Assembly (NCBI GenBank): GCA_964513675.1
Contig: CAZEOD010000009.1
Location: forward strand, 1-64,000
Direction: 5' to 3'
DNA from: CALFVT01 sp964513675
GTDB taxonomy: Bacteria > Pseudomonadota > Alphaproteobacteria > Caulobacterales > Maricaulaceae
DNA length: 64,000 nucleotides
The translations under genes were made by a program, and so were the position numbers. Below the pieces are notes generated by a model. The model was not told the origin of the DNA. It was given only the letters and a program-made list of their open reading frames with translations, and made no database searches. Positions 9,205 through 16,931 of this stretch are shown here, piece by piece (the stretch's first letter is position 1; each line of letters starts with the position of its first letter).

Positions 9205-10194
9205 ATGAAAATTAAAGCTATCCGTTCCGCCCTCCCCAAAACTGCGATGAGCGCGCAAACCGTTGCCGATTATATCGGCGCTGATGCTGAGTTTGTTAGC
9301 AAGAAGGTCGGCGCTGCAAACCGCTATATGCTTGGCCCTGATGAAACAGGCACAGATTTGTCCCAGCAAGCCTGTGATAATTTGTTCAGAGATACTGATC
9401 TGAAGCCGGAAAACGTTGAGCTTTTGATCGTTGTGACGCAAACGCCTGATTATGCCATTCCGCATAACTCTGCATTGCTGCAAGCGCGTCTTAACCTGCC
9501 GACAACATGCGCCGCTTTTGATATATCGCTGGGCTGCTCTGGCTATGTTTACGCAATGAGTATCTGCAAAGGTTTGATGGCCGCGCAGAACATTACAAAT
9601 GCCGTTTTAGTGACCTGTGATCCTTATAGTAAGATCATGGACAAGCATGATCGCGGCACAATGGCCGTATTTGGCGATGCGGCCAGCGCAAGCTGGCTTT
9701 CCGCTGATGACGGCGCTGAAATGGGCCTCGCAAATATGGGAACCGATGGCAGCTTTGCTGAACACTTAATCATCAAATCGGGCGGCGCGGTAAATCCGGT
9801 TATGTCGATCCATCAAGACAGCCCATCAGAGTTTGATAAAGATGATGCGCGCTTGCATATGTATGGGCGCGGTATTTTTGAATTTGTTATGAAAAACGTT
9901 CCGCTGTCTATTCAGGCAGCTTTAGATATCAATGATGTGACGCGGGATGATATTGACTATTTTGCTCTGCATCAAGGCAGTCTTTATATGCTCAATTTAC
10001 TGGCGCGGCGGGCAAAGATACCGGCCGAGAAACTGCTTTATAATATTCAAGATTACGGCAATACCGTTTCATCCTCCGTGCCGATGCTGCTTGAGACATT
10101 AATAGCTGAGGGCAAAGCGACACCAGGAACAAAGGTTCTTGTATCTGGCTTCGGGGTTGGCCTGTCTTGGGCAACAAATGTGGTTAGTTTTTAG
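9205..10194 (+). CDS. 3-oxoacyl-ACP synthase III (KAS III/FabH-like), accessory
   Basis: A thiolase-fold condensing enzyme that would join an acyl-CoA starter to malonyl-ACP, here probably using the ACP two genes upstream. The catalytic triad is complete: Cys111 (SLGCSGYVYA), His256 (ALHQGSLY) and Asn286 (YGNTVSSS). The 329 residues match FabH length. AGG five bases before ATG 9205 supports the start. It departs from housekeeping FabH (for instance HQGSLYML in place of HQANxRI) and resembles KAS III proteins found in O-antigen and natural-product loci, which build short acyl chains for a sugar or a signal. It is active-looking, not a degenerate homologue. The starter and the chain length cannot be told from sequence. 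Confidence 0.9.
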   Translation: MKIKAIRSALPKTAMSAQTVADYIGADAEFVSKKVGAANRYMLGPDETGTDLSQQACDNLFRDTDLKPENVELLIVVTQTPDYAIPHNSALLQARLNLPTTCAAFDISLGCSGYVYAMSICKGLMAAQNITNAVLVTCDPYSKIMDKHDRGTMAVFGDAASASWLSADDGAEMGLANMGTDGSFAEHLIIKSGGAVNPVMSIHQDSPSEFDKDDARLHMYGRGIFEFVMKNVPLSIQAALDINDVTRDDIDYFALHQGSLYMLNLLARRAKIPAEKLLYNIQDYGNTVSSSVPMLLETLIAEGKATPGTKVLVSGFGVGLSWATNVVSF

Positions 10195-10207
10195 GCGTTT
10201 GCCCACT

Positions 10208-10284
10208 TAAATATTCCAGCGCGCCTTGAAGCTAAATATTCAATCTAAATATTCAATCTAAATATTCCGGCGCGCTTTGAAGCT
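10208..10284. repeat. Nested direct repeats downstream of the KAS III-like gene
   Basis: A 26-base segment at 10208-10233 recurs at 10259-10284 with two mismatches. Between them AAATATTCAATCT stands twice in tandem (10234-10246 and 10247-10259). The core TAAATATTC therefore occurs four times in 77 bases. This looks like slippage or small tandem duplication in non-coding DNA; no function is evident. Confidence 0.8.
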
Positions 10285-10434
10285 TTCTTACTCCCCGCGC
10301 CATAGGCCTTGTTAAATACCATATTTGATCTCAAAAGCGGCAAAGCGTGAAAGCCGCAGCTGTTATGAGGCTTAAGCTTTCGTCTTTATGGGCGATCTCT
10401 TGACGGCATAGAGCTTTGAAGAGATACTCATTTT

Positions 10435-10611
10435 ATGAAAGCACATCTTTTCATGTCATCAGGCTTACTGATTGCCGCGATTTTTTTTATGCGCGGCCTC
10501 GAGGTTTTAAATGAACCGGGGTTTGGGCTGCAAGAGCTTTACATTCTTGGCGGCTTTATAATCGCTGGATGTCTTGTTTATGCGGGCTGGAAAGAGCGCC
10601 GCTCACATTAA
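10435..10611 (+). CDS. Small hypothetical membrane protein, 58 residues
   Basis: A short frame from ATG 10435 to TAA 10611 reads MKAHLFMSSGLLIAAIFFMR, then a loop (GLEVLNEPGFGLQEL), then YILGGFIIAGCLVYAGW and a basic end (KERRSH). Two hydrophobic helices of about 15-18 residues with Lys/Arg on the outside make it look like a real two-pass membrane peptide. Codon use resembles the neighbours. The ribosome site is poor (AGAG about a dozen bases upstream). It lies in the 530-base space between the KAS III-like gene and the symporter genes. Function unknown. Confidence 0.5.
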   Translation: MKAHLFMSSGLLIAAIFFMRGLEVLNEPGFGLQELYILGGFIIAGCLVYAGWKERRSH

Positions 10612-10726
10612 CCACCGCTGAGGTCAAGCGTAATGCCGGTTTCCTTAGTTTTTTCGTGATTTCCTCGATCTTTGCTCTAAGGTGGTCTGCATAATAAGGG
10701 CGAAAAGCCATAGAGGGGAGATCAAT

Positions 10727-10990
10727 ATGGACATATCAGCTACGCCGGATCCAAAGGGGTATTGGAAGGCGACGATAAGGCTTACACTATCGCTACTTGT
10801 CGTTTGGTTTGCCGCGTCCTTTGGGGCCGGTATTCTGTTTAAAGAGGCGCTTGATAAGTTTTCAATAGGCGGGGCTCCGCTTGGGTTCTGGTTTGCGCAA
10901 AATGGCGCCATTTATATCTTCCTTATCCTGATCGTTATTTACTGCCGTAAAATGACGAAATATGAGAAAAAATTCGGGATTAAGGGGTAA
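10727..10990 (+). CDS. DUF4212 small subunit of sodium/substrate symporter
   Basis: An 87-residue inner-membrane protein with two helices (about 15-38 and 54-73) and a basic C-terminus (RKMTKYEKKFGIKG). Proteins of this kind are encoded directly before large SSS-family symporters of the VC_2705 group and are thought to form part of the transporter. The start at ATG 10727 is set by a strong GAGGGGAG six bases upstream; an upstream in-frame ATG at 10682 has none. The symporter gene begins four bases after the stop, so the two are co-translated. The family match is from memory of the gene pair and the sequence pattern (SFGAGILFKEAL, GGAPLGFWFAQNG). Confidence 0.88.
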   Translation: MDISATPDPKGYWKATIRLTLSLLVVWFAASFGAGILFKEALDKFSIGGAPLGFWFAQNGAIYIFLILIVIYCRKMTKYEKKFGIKG

Positions 10991-10994
10991 CGTC

Positions 10995-12797
10995 ATGGAT
11001 CAGACATTCTGGACATATTTTTTCGTCGTCCTGACCTTTGGGCTTTATATCGGCATCGCGATTTGGGCCAAGGCGGGGTCCACGAAAGATTTCTACGTTG
11101 CCGGTCATGATGTTCACCCCTTGGTTAACGGCATGGCAACGGCGGCGGATTGGATGAGCGCCGCATCCTTTTTATCTATGGCAGGTCTTATTGCCTTTCT
11201 GGGTTACGGCGGGTCTGTTTATTTAATGGGCTGGACAGGCGGCTATGTGCTTCTGGCACTCTTATTGGCGCCGTTCCTGCGTGAATTTGGTAAATTCACT
11301 GTGCCCGACTTTGTTGGGGATCGGTATTACTCCACTGCCGCGCGCGTGATCGCAGTGATTTGCGCCTTATTCGTCTCTTTCACTTATATTGCGGGGCAAA
11401 TGAAGGGGGTTGGCGTCGCCTTTTCTGGCTTCCTTGGTGTTCCTGCGAATGTAGGAATTATGATCGGCATGGCCATTGTTTTTGTCTATGCTGTATTGGG
11501 AGGTATGAAAGGCATTACCTATACGCAGGTCGCGCAATATGTTGTGCTTATATTTGCCTATACCGTGCCAGCGATTTTCATGTCGCTCGCGATAACCGGT
11601 CATCCGGTTCCGCAACTGGGTTTCATAGGCAATGCGTCGGGTACAGAGCTTAGCATGCTTGATAAGCTCAATATGGTTGTGACCGATTTGGGTTTTACGG
11701 AATATACGTCGACAACGAAATCAAAAATTGATGTGTTTTGCATTACCGCCGCCTTGATGTTTGGCACAGCCGGCTTGCCGCATGTTATCATTCGTTTCTT
11801 TACCGTTAGCTCTGCGCAGGCCGCCCGTAAATCAGCAGGTTGGGCGCTTATGTTCATTGCATTGCTCTATACTGTGGCTCCGACCGTTGGCGCTTTTGCC
11901 CGTATAAACTTCATCGATACTGTGAACGAGTCTGTCTACATCCAAGATGATGAGGCTTATGAAGAGCGCGCCGCAGAAATTATAGCCGCGGGTGATAAGC
12001 CTGTCCCTGTTTGGTATAAGGATTGGGAGAAAACAGGCCTGCTTAAATATCAAGACCTTAACGGCGACGGCATTATGCAATATCGATGCGATCCCGCTAA
12101 ACAGACATGCGCAAAAGGCAATATCGATGCCTTGAATGAAGTTGAACCTAATAATGATATTTTTGTTCTCGCTAATCCGCAAATTGCCAAGCTGCCGGGC
12201 TGGGTTGTCGGGCTTGTCGTCGCAGGCGGCCTTGCGGCGGCGCTGTCAACGGCGGCGGGGCTGCTTATGGTTATTAGTTCAGCCGTCAGTCATGACCTGA
12301 TGAAGCGCACCTTTAAGCCGGATATGAGCGATAAACAGGAAATGAGGGTGGCCCGCATAGCCGCGGCCATTGCCGTGCTTTGCGCGGGGTTGTTAGGGAT
12401 ATTCGCATCCTCGCTGCCTTTTGTTGCGCAGGTGGTCGCCTTTGCCTTTGGCCTCGCTGCGGCCTCGCTCTTTCCGATTATTTTCCTCGGCATTTTTTGG
12501 AAGCGTATGAATAAGCAAGGCGCTATCGCCGCCATGTCTATTGGGCTGGTCACGACGTTTAGCTATATTTACTACTTCAAATTTGGGGGTGGTAAGTCTG
12601 AGCAGTGGTTTATGGGGGTTTCACCCGAGGGTATTGGCTTTGTTTTCATGTGGCTGTCGGCAGTTGCCGGCATCATTGTGTCGCTTCTGACGCCGCCGCC
12701 CCCGCAAGAGATTCAAGACCTTGTTCAGGATATCCGTATTCCTGGACAACGTAAATCTTATGGGGCCGCTGATGCGGGCATGGCCCCAGCGGAGTAA
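10995..12797 (+). CDS. Sodium:solute symporter (SSS), VC_2705-type large subunit
   Basis: A 600-residue multi-pass protein of the sodium:solute symporter family, which imports a small organic anion together with Na+. The family core is seen in ATAADWMSAASFLSMAGLIA, the FVGDRYYS region and KAAGW-like loops, with helices to about residue 585. The group has a long hydrophilic insertion at about 305-390, here with an EF-hand-like stretch (DLNGDGIMQY) and two cysteines; its role is unknown. ATG 10995 follows AAGGGGTAA at good spacing. Relatives such as ActP carry acetate or other monocarboxylates, so a monocarboxylate is a reasonable guess for the substrate. The downstream hairpin at 12852-12879 ends the unit. 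Confidence 0.9.
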   Translation: MDQTFWTYFFVVLTFGLYIGIAIWAKAGSTKDFYVAGHDVHPLVNGMATAADWMSAASFLSMAGLIAFLGYGGSVYLMGWTGGYVLLALLLAPFLREFGKFTVPDFVGDRYYSTAARVIAVICALFVSFTYIAGQMKGVGVAFSGFLGVPANVGIMIGMAIVFVYAVLGGMKGITYTQVAQYVVLIFAYTVPAIFMSLAITGHPVPQLGFIGNASGTELSMLDKLNMVVTDLGFTEYTSTTKSKIDVFCITAALMFGTAGLPHVIIRFFTVSSAQAARKSAGWALMFIALLYTVAPTVGAFARINFIDTVNESVYIQDDEAYEERAAEIIAAGDKPVPVWYKDWEKTGLLKYQDLNGDGIMQYRCDPAKQTCAKGNIDALNEVEPNNDIFVLANPQIAKLPGWVVGLVVAGGLAAALSTAAGLLMVISSAVSHDLMKRTFKPDMSDKQEMRVARIAAAIAVLCAGLLGIFASSLPFVAQVVAFAFGLAAASLFPIIFLGIFWKRMNKQGAIAAMSIGLVTTFSYIYYFKFGGGKSEQWFMGVSPEGIGFVFMWLSAVAGIIVSLLTPPPPQEIQDLVQDIRIPGQRKSYGAADAGMAPAE

Positions 12798-12851
12798 ATA
12801 CTCAGATGTGCATGAAAAAGGCCGCCAATGAAAAGGGCTGCGCAAGAAAAA

Positions 12852-12890
12852 GGGCCGCGCCTGTAAAAAGCTGCGGCCCATTATTGTTTT
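12852..12890. terminator. Bidirectional terminator between symporter and acyltransferase genes
   Basis: GGGCCGC (12852-12858) pairs perfectly with GCGGCCC (12873-12879). On the plus strand ATTATTGTTTT follows; on the minus strand TTTTTCTT follows. The two flanking genes converge here, so the hairpin can serve both. Confidence 0.7.
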
Positions 12891-12906
12891 GATATGCGCT
12901 TAGGCG

Positions 12907-13599
12907 TTAAAGGCTCGGTAGCTCGTCTCTAATCTTTTGCCAGTTAAGCGCTTCATTTGGCTCATTGAGATTATCGGGCAGAGGCTTAATGCGCCCCGGA
13001 ACGCCGATGACGAATGAGTAGGGCGGGATATCGCGCGTGACAAGCGCCCCTGCGGCGATAAAGCTTCCTTTGCCGACGCGAACGCCTGGGCATAAGGTGA
13101 CGCCGCCGCCAATCGTAACTCCGTCTTCGATAATGGGGCCTTCTGGGACATATTGATCCCGCATTTTTAGAGGAAATTTGTCATTCGTCATGGTGACATT
13201 GGGGCCAATGAAGACGCGATTTCCGATTGTGACATGTGTTGGGATATAACAATTTGTTTCAATCTTTACAAAGTCTCCAATCGATACATTGCCGTCTACC
13301 GTGCTGGAGGTGCCGATGACGACGTAACGGCCAATATCTGTCTTCTCCCGAATAACAACGTTGTGACCCGTTTGTAGATTGTCACTCGTTTTGACGTCGC
13401 CATATATGATCGTCCCGGCGCGAATGACGCTTTTATCGCCGATTTCGGCGGGGCCTGCCTTGGCATTATACGTCATTCCAACAATGCAATTCTCTTGAAT
13501 TTTGACATGTCCGTGCAAAAGCGCTTGCGATGTTTCAGTGTTCAGCGTTGTGACGTCGGCGTTCATGCTGCCACTCTGATCTGGGTGTTTCGTACTCAT
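12907..13599 (-). CDS. Left-handed beta-helix (hexapeptide) acyltransferase, sugar-modifying
   Basis: Most of this 230-residue protein (about 28-200) consists of hexapeptide turns of the [LIV]-G-x-x-x-x type (VKIQENCIVG, IGDKSVIRAG, IGRYVVIGTSSTV, IGNRVFIGPNV, IGGGVTLCPGVRVGKGSFIAAGALVTRDIPP in several turns). These build the trimeric beta-helix of acyl-CoA N- or O-acyltransferases. The internal loop with TNDKFPLKMRDQY carries the substrate pocket in the WbpD/FdtC-like group. GAGG seven bases upstream fixes the start. It is divergent from the DegT-type aminotransferase gene 140 bases away. The pair fits transfer of an amino group to a nucleotide-linked keto sugar and then its N-acylation. Whether the donor is acetyl-CoA or an acyl-ACP from the cluster at 8.1-10.2 kb is open. 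Confidence 0.85.
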   Translation of the reverse strand: MSTKHPDQSGSMNADVTTLNTETSQALLHGHVKIQENCIVGMTYNAKAGPAEIGDKSVIRAGTIIYGDVKTSDNLQTGHNVVIREKTDIGRYVVIGTSSTVDGNVSIGDFVKIETNCYIPTHVTIGNRVFIGPNVTMTNDKFPLKMRDQYVPEGPIIEDGVTIGGGVTLCPGVRVGKGSFIAAGALVTRDIPPYSFVIGVPGRIKPLPDNLNEPNEALNWQKIRDELPSL

Positions 13600-13739
13600 A
13601 TGTAAGCCTCTATTGTGAACAGGCGTGCTGTTTTTTGGATGTTATGCTATTTAACTACAGCCATTAGATTGCTTTCTTCAAGCAATTTGATTAAGTGGGC
13701 AAAAGCAATTAGCAGATATGTCAGTTTTAGGAAAAAAAT

Positions 13740-14879
13740 ATGGTCCCGTTTATCGATTTAAAGAGCCAATATGCTGCTTTAAAATCCGACATTGATCGAA
13801 ATATTCAGTCTGTTTTAGATGATGGCCGATATATAAATGGCCCGGCCTTAAAACAGTTTGAGGCAGAACTCGCAGAGTTTAGCGGAGCAAAACATGTGCT
13901 GGGCTGCTCAAGCGGAACAGACGCTTTGGTTATCCCGCTTATGGCCATTCATGAGATGAAAGGTTTTAGCCGAGATAAGCCTATGGCTGTTTTCGTTCCT
14001 GCTTTTACTTATACTGCCAGTGCGGAAGTGATTGCCTTGGTCGGCGCGCAGCCTGTCTTTGTCGATGTGGATCCGAAGACATTTAATATGTGCGCGAAAT
14101 CTTTAGATGAGCAAATCCAGCGCATTAAAGCCGAAGGCGTTTACGAACCCGCCGTTGTTATGGCTGTTGACCTGTTTGGTCAGCCGGCAGATTACACAGC
14201 TCTAACGCCTGTTGCAGATCAGCATGGCTTGATGATGATGTGCGATTCGGCGCAGGGGCTTGGCGGCGCACTTGATGGAAAGCGTGTTGGCTCGCTCGGT
14301 GACGTCTCCGGCACGAGTTTCTTCCCAGCCAAGCCGTTAGGCTGTTACGGCGACGGCGGCGCAATCTTTACAGATAATGATGAGATGGCGAAAATCATGA
14401 CATCAATCCGCACACACGGAACAGGCTCTCATAAATATGAAGTCCTAAGAATTGGCATGAATGGCCGTCTTGATACGCTTCAAGCGGCTGTTTTGTCTGT
14501 TAAGCTTGCCGCTTTCGAAGGCGAAATCGAAGCTAGAAACACACTCGCCGATCATTACAATGCCGAGCTTTCAGGTCTCGTTGAAACGCCATATGTTATG
14601 CCAAATGCTCTATCGAGCTGGGCGCAATATGTCTTAAAAACGGATCGCCGCGAAGAGCTTCAGGCGCATTTAAAAGAAAAGGGTATTCCGACTATGGTTT
14701 ACTATCCTTCACCGATGCATTTCCAGATTGCCTATAAGCATTACGGTCAAGGCCCTGGATCAATGCCAGTATCTGAGGCGCTATGCTCTGATGTTATGGC
14801 GCTGCCTATGCACCCCTATATGGACAGTGAAACGGCAAAGTTTATTACAGACAGTGTTAAAGGGTTTTTCAAGGGGTAA
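13740..14879 (+). CDS. DegT/DnrJ/EryC1/StrS-family sugar aminotransferase
   Basis: A PLP-dependent enzyme that transaminates a nucleotide-linked keto sugar. Residues that mark the family are Asp169 and Gln172 (CDSAQG) and the Schiff-base lysine Lys198 (FFPAKPLGCYGDGG). Thr60-Asp61 in the SSGTDAL motif bind the cofactor phosphate. At 379 residues it is full length. AGGA seven bases before ATG 13740 supports the start. Close relatives act at C3 (WbpE, FdtB) or C4 (PglE, ArnB) of the sugar. A Gfo/Idh-type oxidoreductase (20279) would suit the WbpB-WbpE route, while the CapD-like dehydratase (24814) would suit a 4-keto-6-deoxy route. Sequence alone does not settle which. Confidence 0.92.
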   Translation: MVPFIDLKSQYAALKSDIDRNIQSVLDDGRYINGPALKQFEAELAEFSGAKHVLGCSSGTDALVIPLMAIHEMKGFSRDKPMAVFVPAFTYTASAEVIALVGAQPVFVDVDPKTFNMCAKSLDEQIQRIKAEGVYEPAVVMAVDLFGQPADYTALTPVADQHGLMMMCDSAQGLGGALDGKRVGSLGDVSGTSFFPAKPLGCYGDGGAIFTDNDEMAKIMTSIRTHGTGSHKYEVLRIGMNGRLDTLQAAVLSVKLAAFEGEIEARNTLADHYNAELSGLVETPYVMPNALSSWAQYVLKTDRREELQAHLKEKGIPTMVYYPSPMHFQIAYKHYGQGPGSMPVSEALCSDVMALPMHPYMDSETAKFITDSVKGFFKG

Positions 14880-15051
14880 GAGGAAGGTCGCATTAATATG
14901 GCGCCGTTCCTTTGCTTTATTTTTCGCCGCTGCAACGTCGTTTGAGGCGGGGACTGAAACTCAGCTATTAAAAATTGAAGAGTTGATTTACTTAATTGAT
15001 TAACTTAAAAACACATAAGCAATTTCTTCTATACATAAACAAGGATTACTC

Positions 15052-15249
15052 ATGGCCAAACCTACAAGCAAAGCCACGAAAGCGGCGCCGTCAGCTTTTA
15101 CTGATCTCAAAACCGAAATAAAAGTCACGATTGAGCGTGCAGAGCTTTTCGAAGCTCGTGCCCGTATTGCTCTTGCTCAGGCTGAAATTGCTAAAGCAAA
15201 TCTTATTAGAAAAAAAGAGCAAGCCGCGTTTAAAGATCTCGATAAATAG
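15052..15249 (+). CDS. Small coiled-coil protein of unknown function
   Basis: A 65-residue protein with a Lys/Ala/Ser-rich start (MAKPTSKATKAAPSAF) and then one long helix of charged heptads (about 20-60, with ERAELFEARARIALAQAEIA). No membrane segment. AAGGA seven bases before the ATG makes translation likely. It precedes the coiled-coil glycosyltransferase gene by 74 bases on the same strand, and that protein also has a long N-terminal coiled coil, so the two could interact. That is inference; I know no family for it. Confidence 0.65.
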   Translation: MAKPTSKATKAAPSAFTDLKTEIKVTIERAELFEARARIALAQAEIAKANLIRKKEQAAFKDLDK

Positions 15250-15323
15250 GATTAGAATGATTCTAATTTAATCGACATTCAGGATGTATTGACTTTTCAA
15301 AATTCTGATCGATTTAGGAATGT

Positions 15324-16931
15324 ATGGCTAATTTAATATTTAAAACTGCACGTAAGGCGCGTCAAATCTTACGTGCAGTCTATGCGTCAACGTCTTCAAG
15401 CTATGCTCGGGAACTTGTTCATAAAATCAATACAAAAGATGCCGCTATACAAGATCTAAAAGACAGGCTTATTAAAAATAGCGAACAAAACCGGCGTCTT
15501 AATCAACGCAATCAACAACTCAATGAGCTGCGTACATTGGCGGAAGACGCCAATTATGCAGGCTCGGATGTTTCCTCTGTTAGTGTCGAGGAGTTGCAGT
15601 TTGAGTTAATGTTGGCTCAAGATAAACTCCGAGATATGCAAACTGCGCAAGCGCCGCAAAGAGGGTCTGCACTCGCGGTTCAGAAGCTTAGATCTGCCAA
15701 TGAGAATTTGAAGGAAAAACTTCAAAAAGCCACGGCGTTTAATAGAACATATGGCGTTGCTGTGCGCTATTTGGCGCAAGAAAATAATTTAAACTCCAAT
15801 GCGTTTAAAGTCGCAGGGCTGGAGGCATTTGATATTGTTTTCGCTCATGACATTTTAGGAATTTACGCCGCGCGCTCTCTTGCGGATCATTTCAATGCGA
15901 AACTATTCGTTGATGTGGTCGAAGAATATGACTTAATGAAACGCAGCGGCGCGTTCTTTCGCAATAATCTTAGCGAGAGCGAATCTAAGCTGATAAATAC
16001 ATCCATTAAAAATATGATGCTGTCAGCGCAGAAATTTATTCATATTGGCCCAAGGCAAATTGATAAATTTAAGGCGGAAACTGGGAAGCTAGGCGTCTTT
16101 CTACCGAATTTTAGAAATGCTTTTAATGCGAGTGAGCAGATCGTGTCAGATGTTGATGCGCTTTTACAGAGCCATGATTTGAGCGGTAAAGACTTTGTTT
16201 GCGTTCCTAACCGCATTATTCACGCCGAAGAGATAACGCTATTGATTGGCGGGTTGTCTAACGCCAAAGCTAAGCTTCCGATTGTCCATGTTGGCCATCC
16301 TTTAGAAGACGAACTATCGGTTATCGTCGAAGATGCCTGTAAGGAAAAAGGCATTAAGTTTATCGAGCTCGGCCTTTTGGATTATGATATTTACCGCGAA
16401 GTTCTGGCGCGATCTTTATTTTGTAGCTTCCTGACGACAGAGACGATTTATAACGTTAAATACGCCTTCCCTAATCGCCTGTTTGATGCAATTTCAACGC
16501 GCACGCCAATCCTAGTTTCGGGATTTGTTCAAGTCGGGGAGTTCGTCAAAGAGAAAGCCATTGGCGTTTATGTCGATGAGGAGCCGACAGTGGAGACGAT
16601 TGGTAAAGGTATTGAAGCTGTTATCAAAAACAAATCTACATTGGAACAGGCGCTGGAGAAACAGTCCGGACTTTGCAGTTGGGATGCTGTTTTTAATGAG
16701 GCGTTTAAGGCTATTACGGGCGATCAAAAAATTCTAATTATTACGCGCAAAGACGTGCGTAAGAACCAGCGCATACAAAATTTGCGCCAGTCATTTATGA
16801 AAAAGGGGTGCGCGGTTACAGTAATCGGGGGCAATAATACAGAATATGATTTAACGGGCAAAAAGTTTTACACTGTGCCATTAAATCGCCCTGTTACTGA
16901 TGATGAGTTGTTTGATGACATCACACCTTGA
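15324..16931 (+). CDS. Coiled-coil glycosyltransferase (GT-B, GT4-like) with an appended second Rossmann segment
   Basis: Residues 35-72, 88-107 and 117-140 form coiled-coil heptads. About 168-465 is a GT-B transferase: an acceptor half (AFDIVFAHDILGIYAARSLA) and a donor half ending in the GT4-like motif YAFPNRLFDAISTRTPILVS (380-399), nearly the same as PNRLFDAIAAGLPIF in the gene at 18777. It should transfer a sugar during polysaccharide assembly at the membrane. Residues 469-520 (KILIITRKDVRKNQRIQNLR onward) resemble the first 45 residues of the 18777 protein, as if a second transferase module began and was cut off. The stop overlaps the next gene by 32 bases. No signal peptide. Specificity is unknown. 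Confidence 0.8.
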   Translation: MANLIFKTARKARQILRAVYASTSSSYARELVHKINTKDAAIQDLKDRLIKNSEQNRRLNQRNQQLNELRTLAEDANYAGSDVSSVSVEELQFELMLAQDKLRDMQTAQAPQRGSALAVQKLRSANENLKEKLQKATAFNRTYGVAVRYLAQENNLNSNAFKVAGLEAFDIVFAHDILGIYAARSLADHFNAKLFVDVVEEYDLMKRSGAFFRNNLSESESKLINTSIKNMMLSAQKFIHIGPRQIDKFKAETGKLGVFLPNFRNAFNASEQIVSDVDALLQSHDLSGKDFVCVPNRIIHAEEITLLIGGLSNAKAKLPIVHVGHPLEDELSVIVEDACKEKGIKFIELGLLDYDIYREVLARSLFCSFLTTETIYNVKYAFPNRLFDAISTRTPILVSGFVQVGEFVKEKAIGVYVDEEPTVETIGKGIEAVIKNKSTLEQALEKQSGLCSWDAVFNEAFKAITGDQKILIITRKDVRKNQRIQNLRQSFMKKGCAVTVIGGNNTEYDLTGKKFYTVPLNRPVTDDELFDDITP

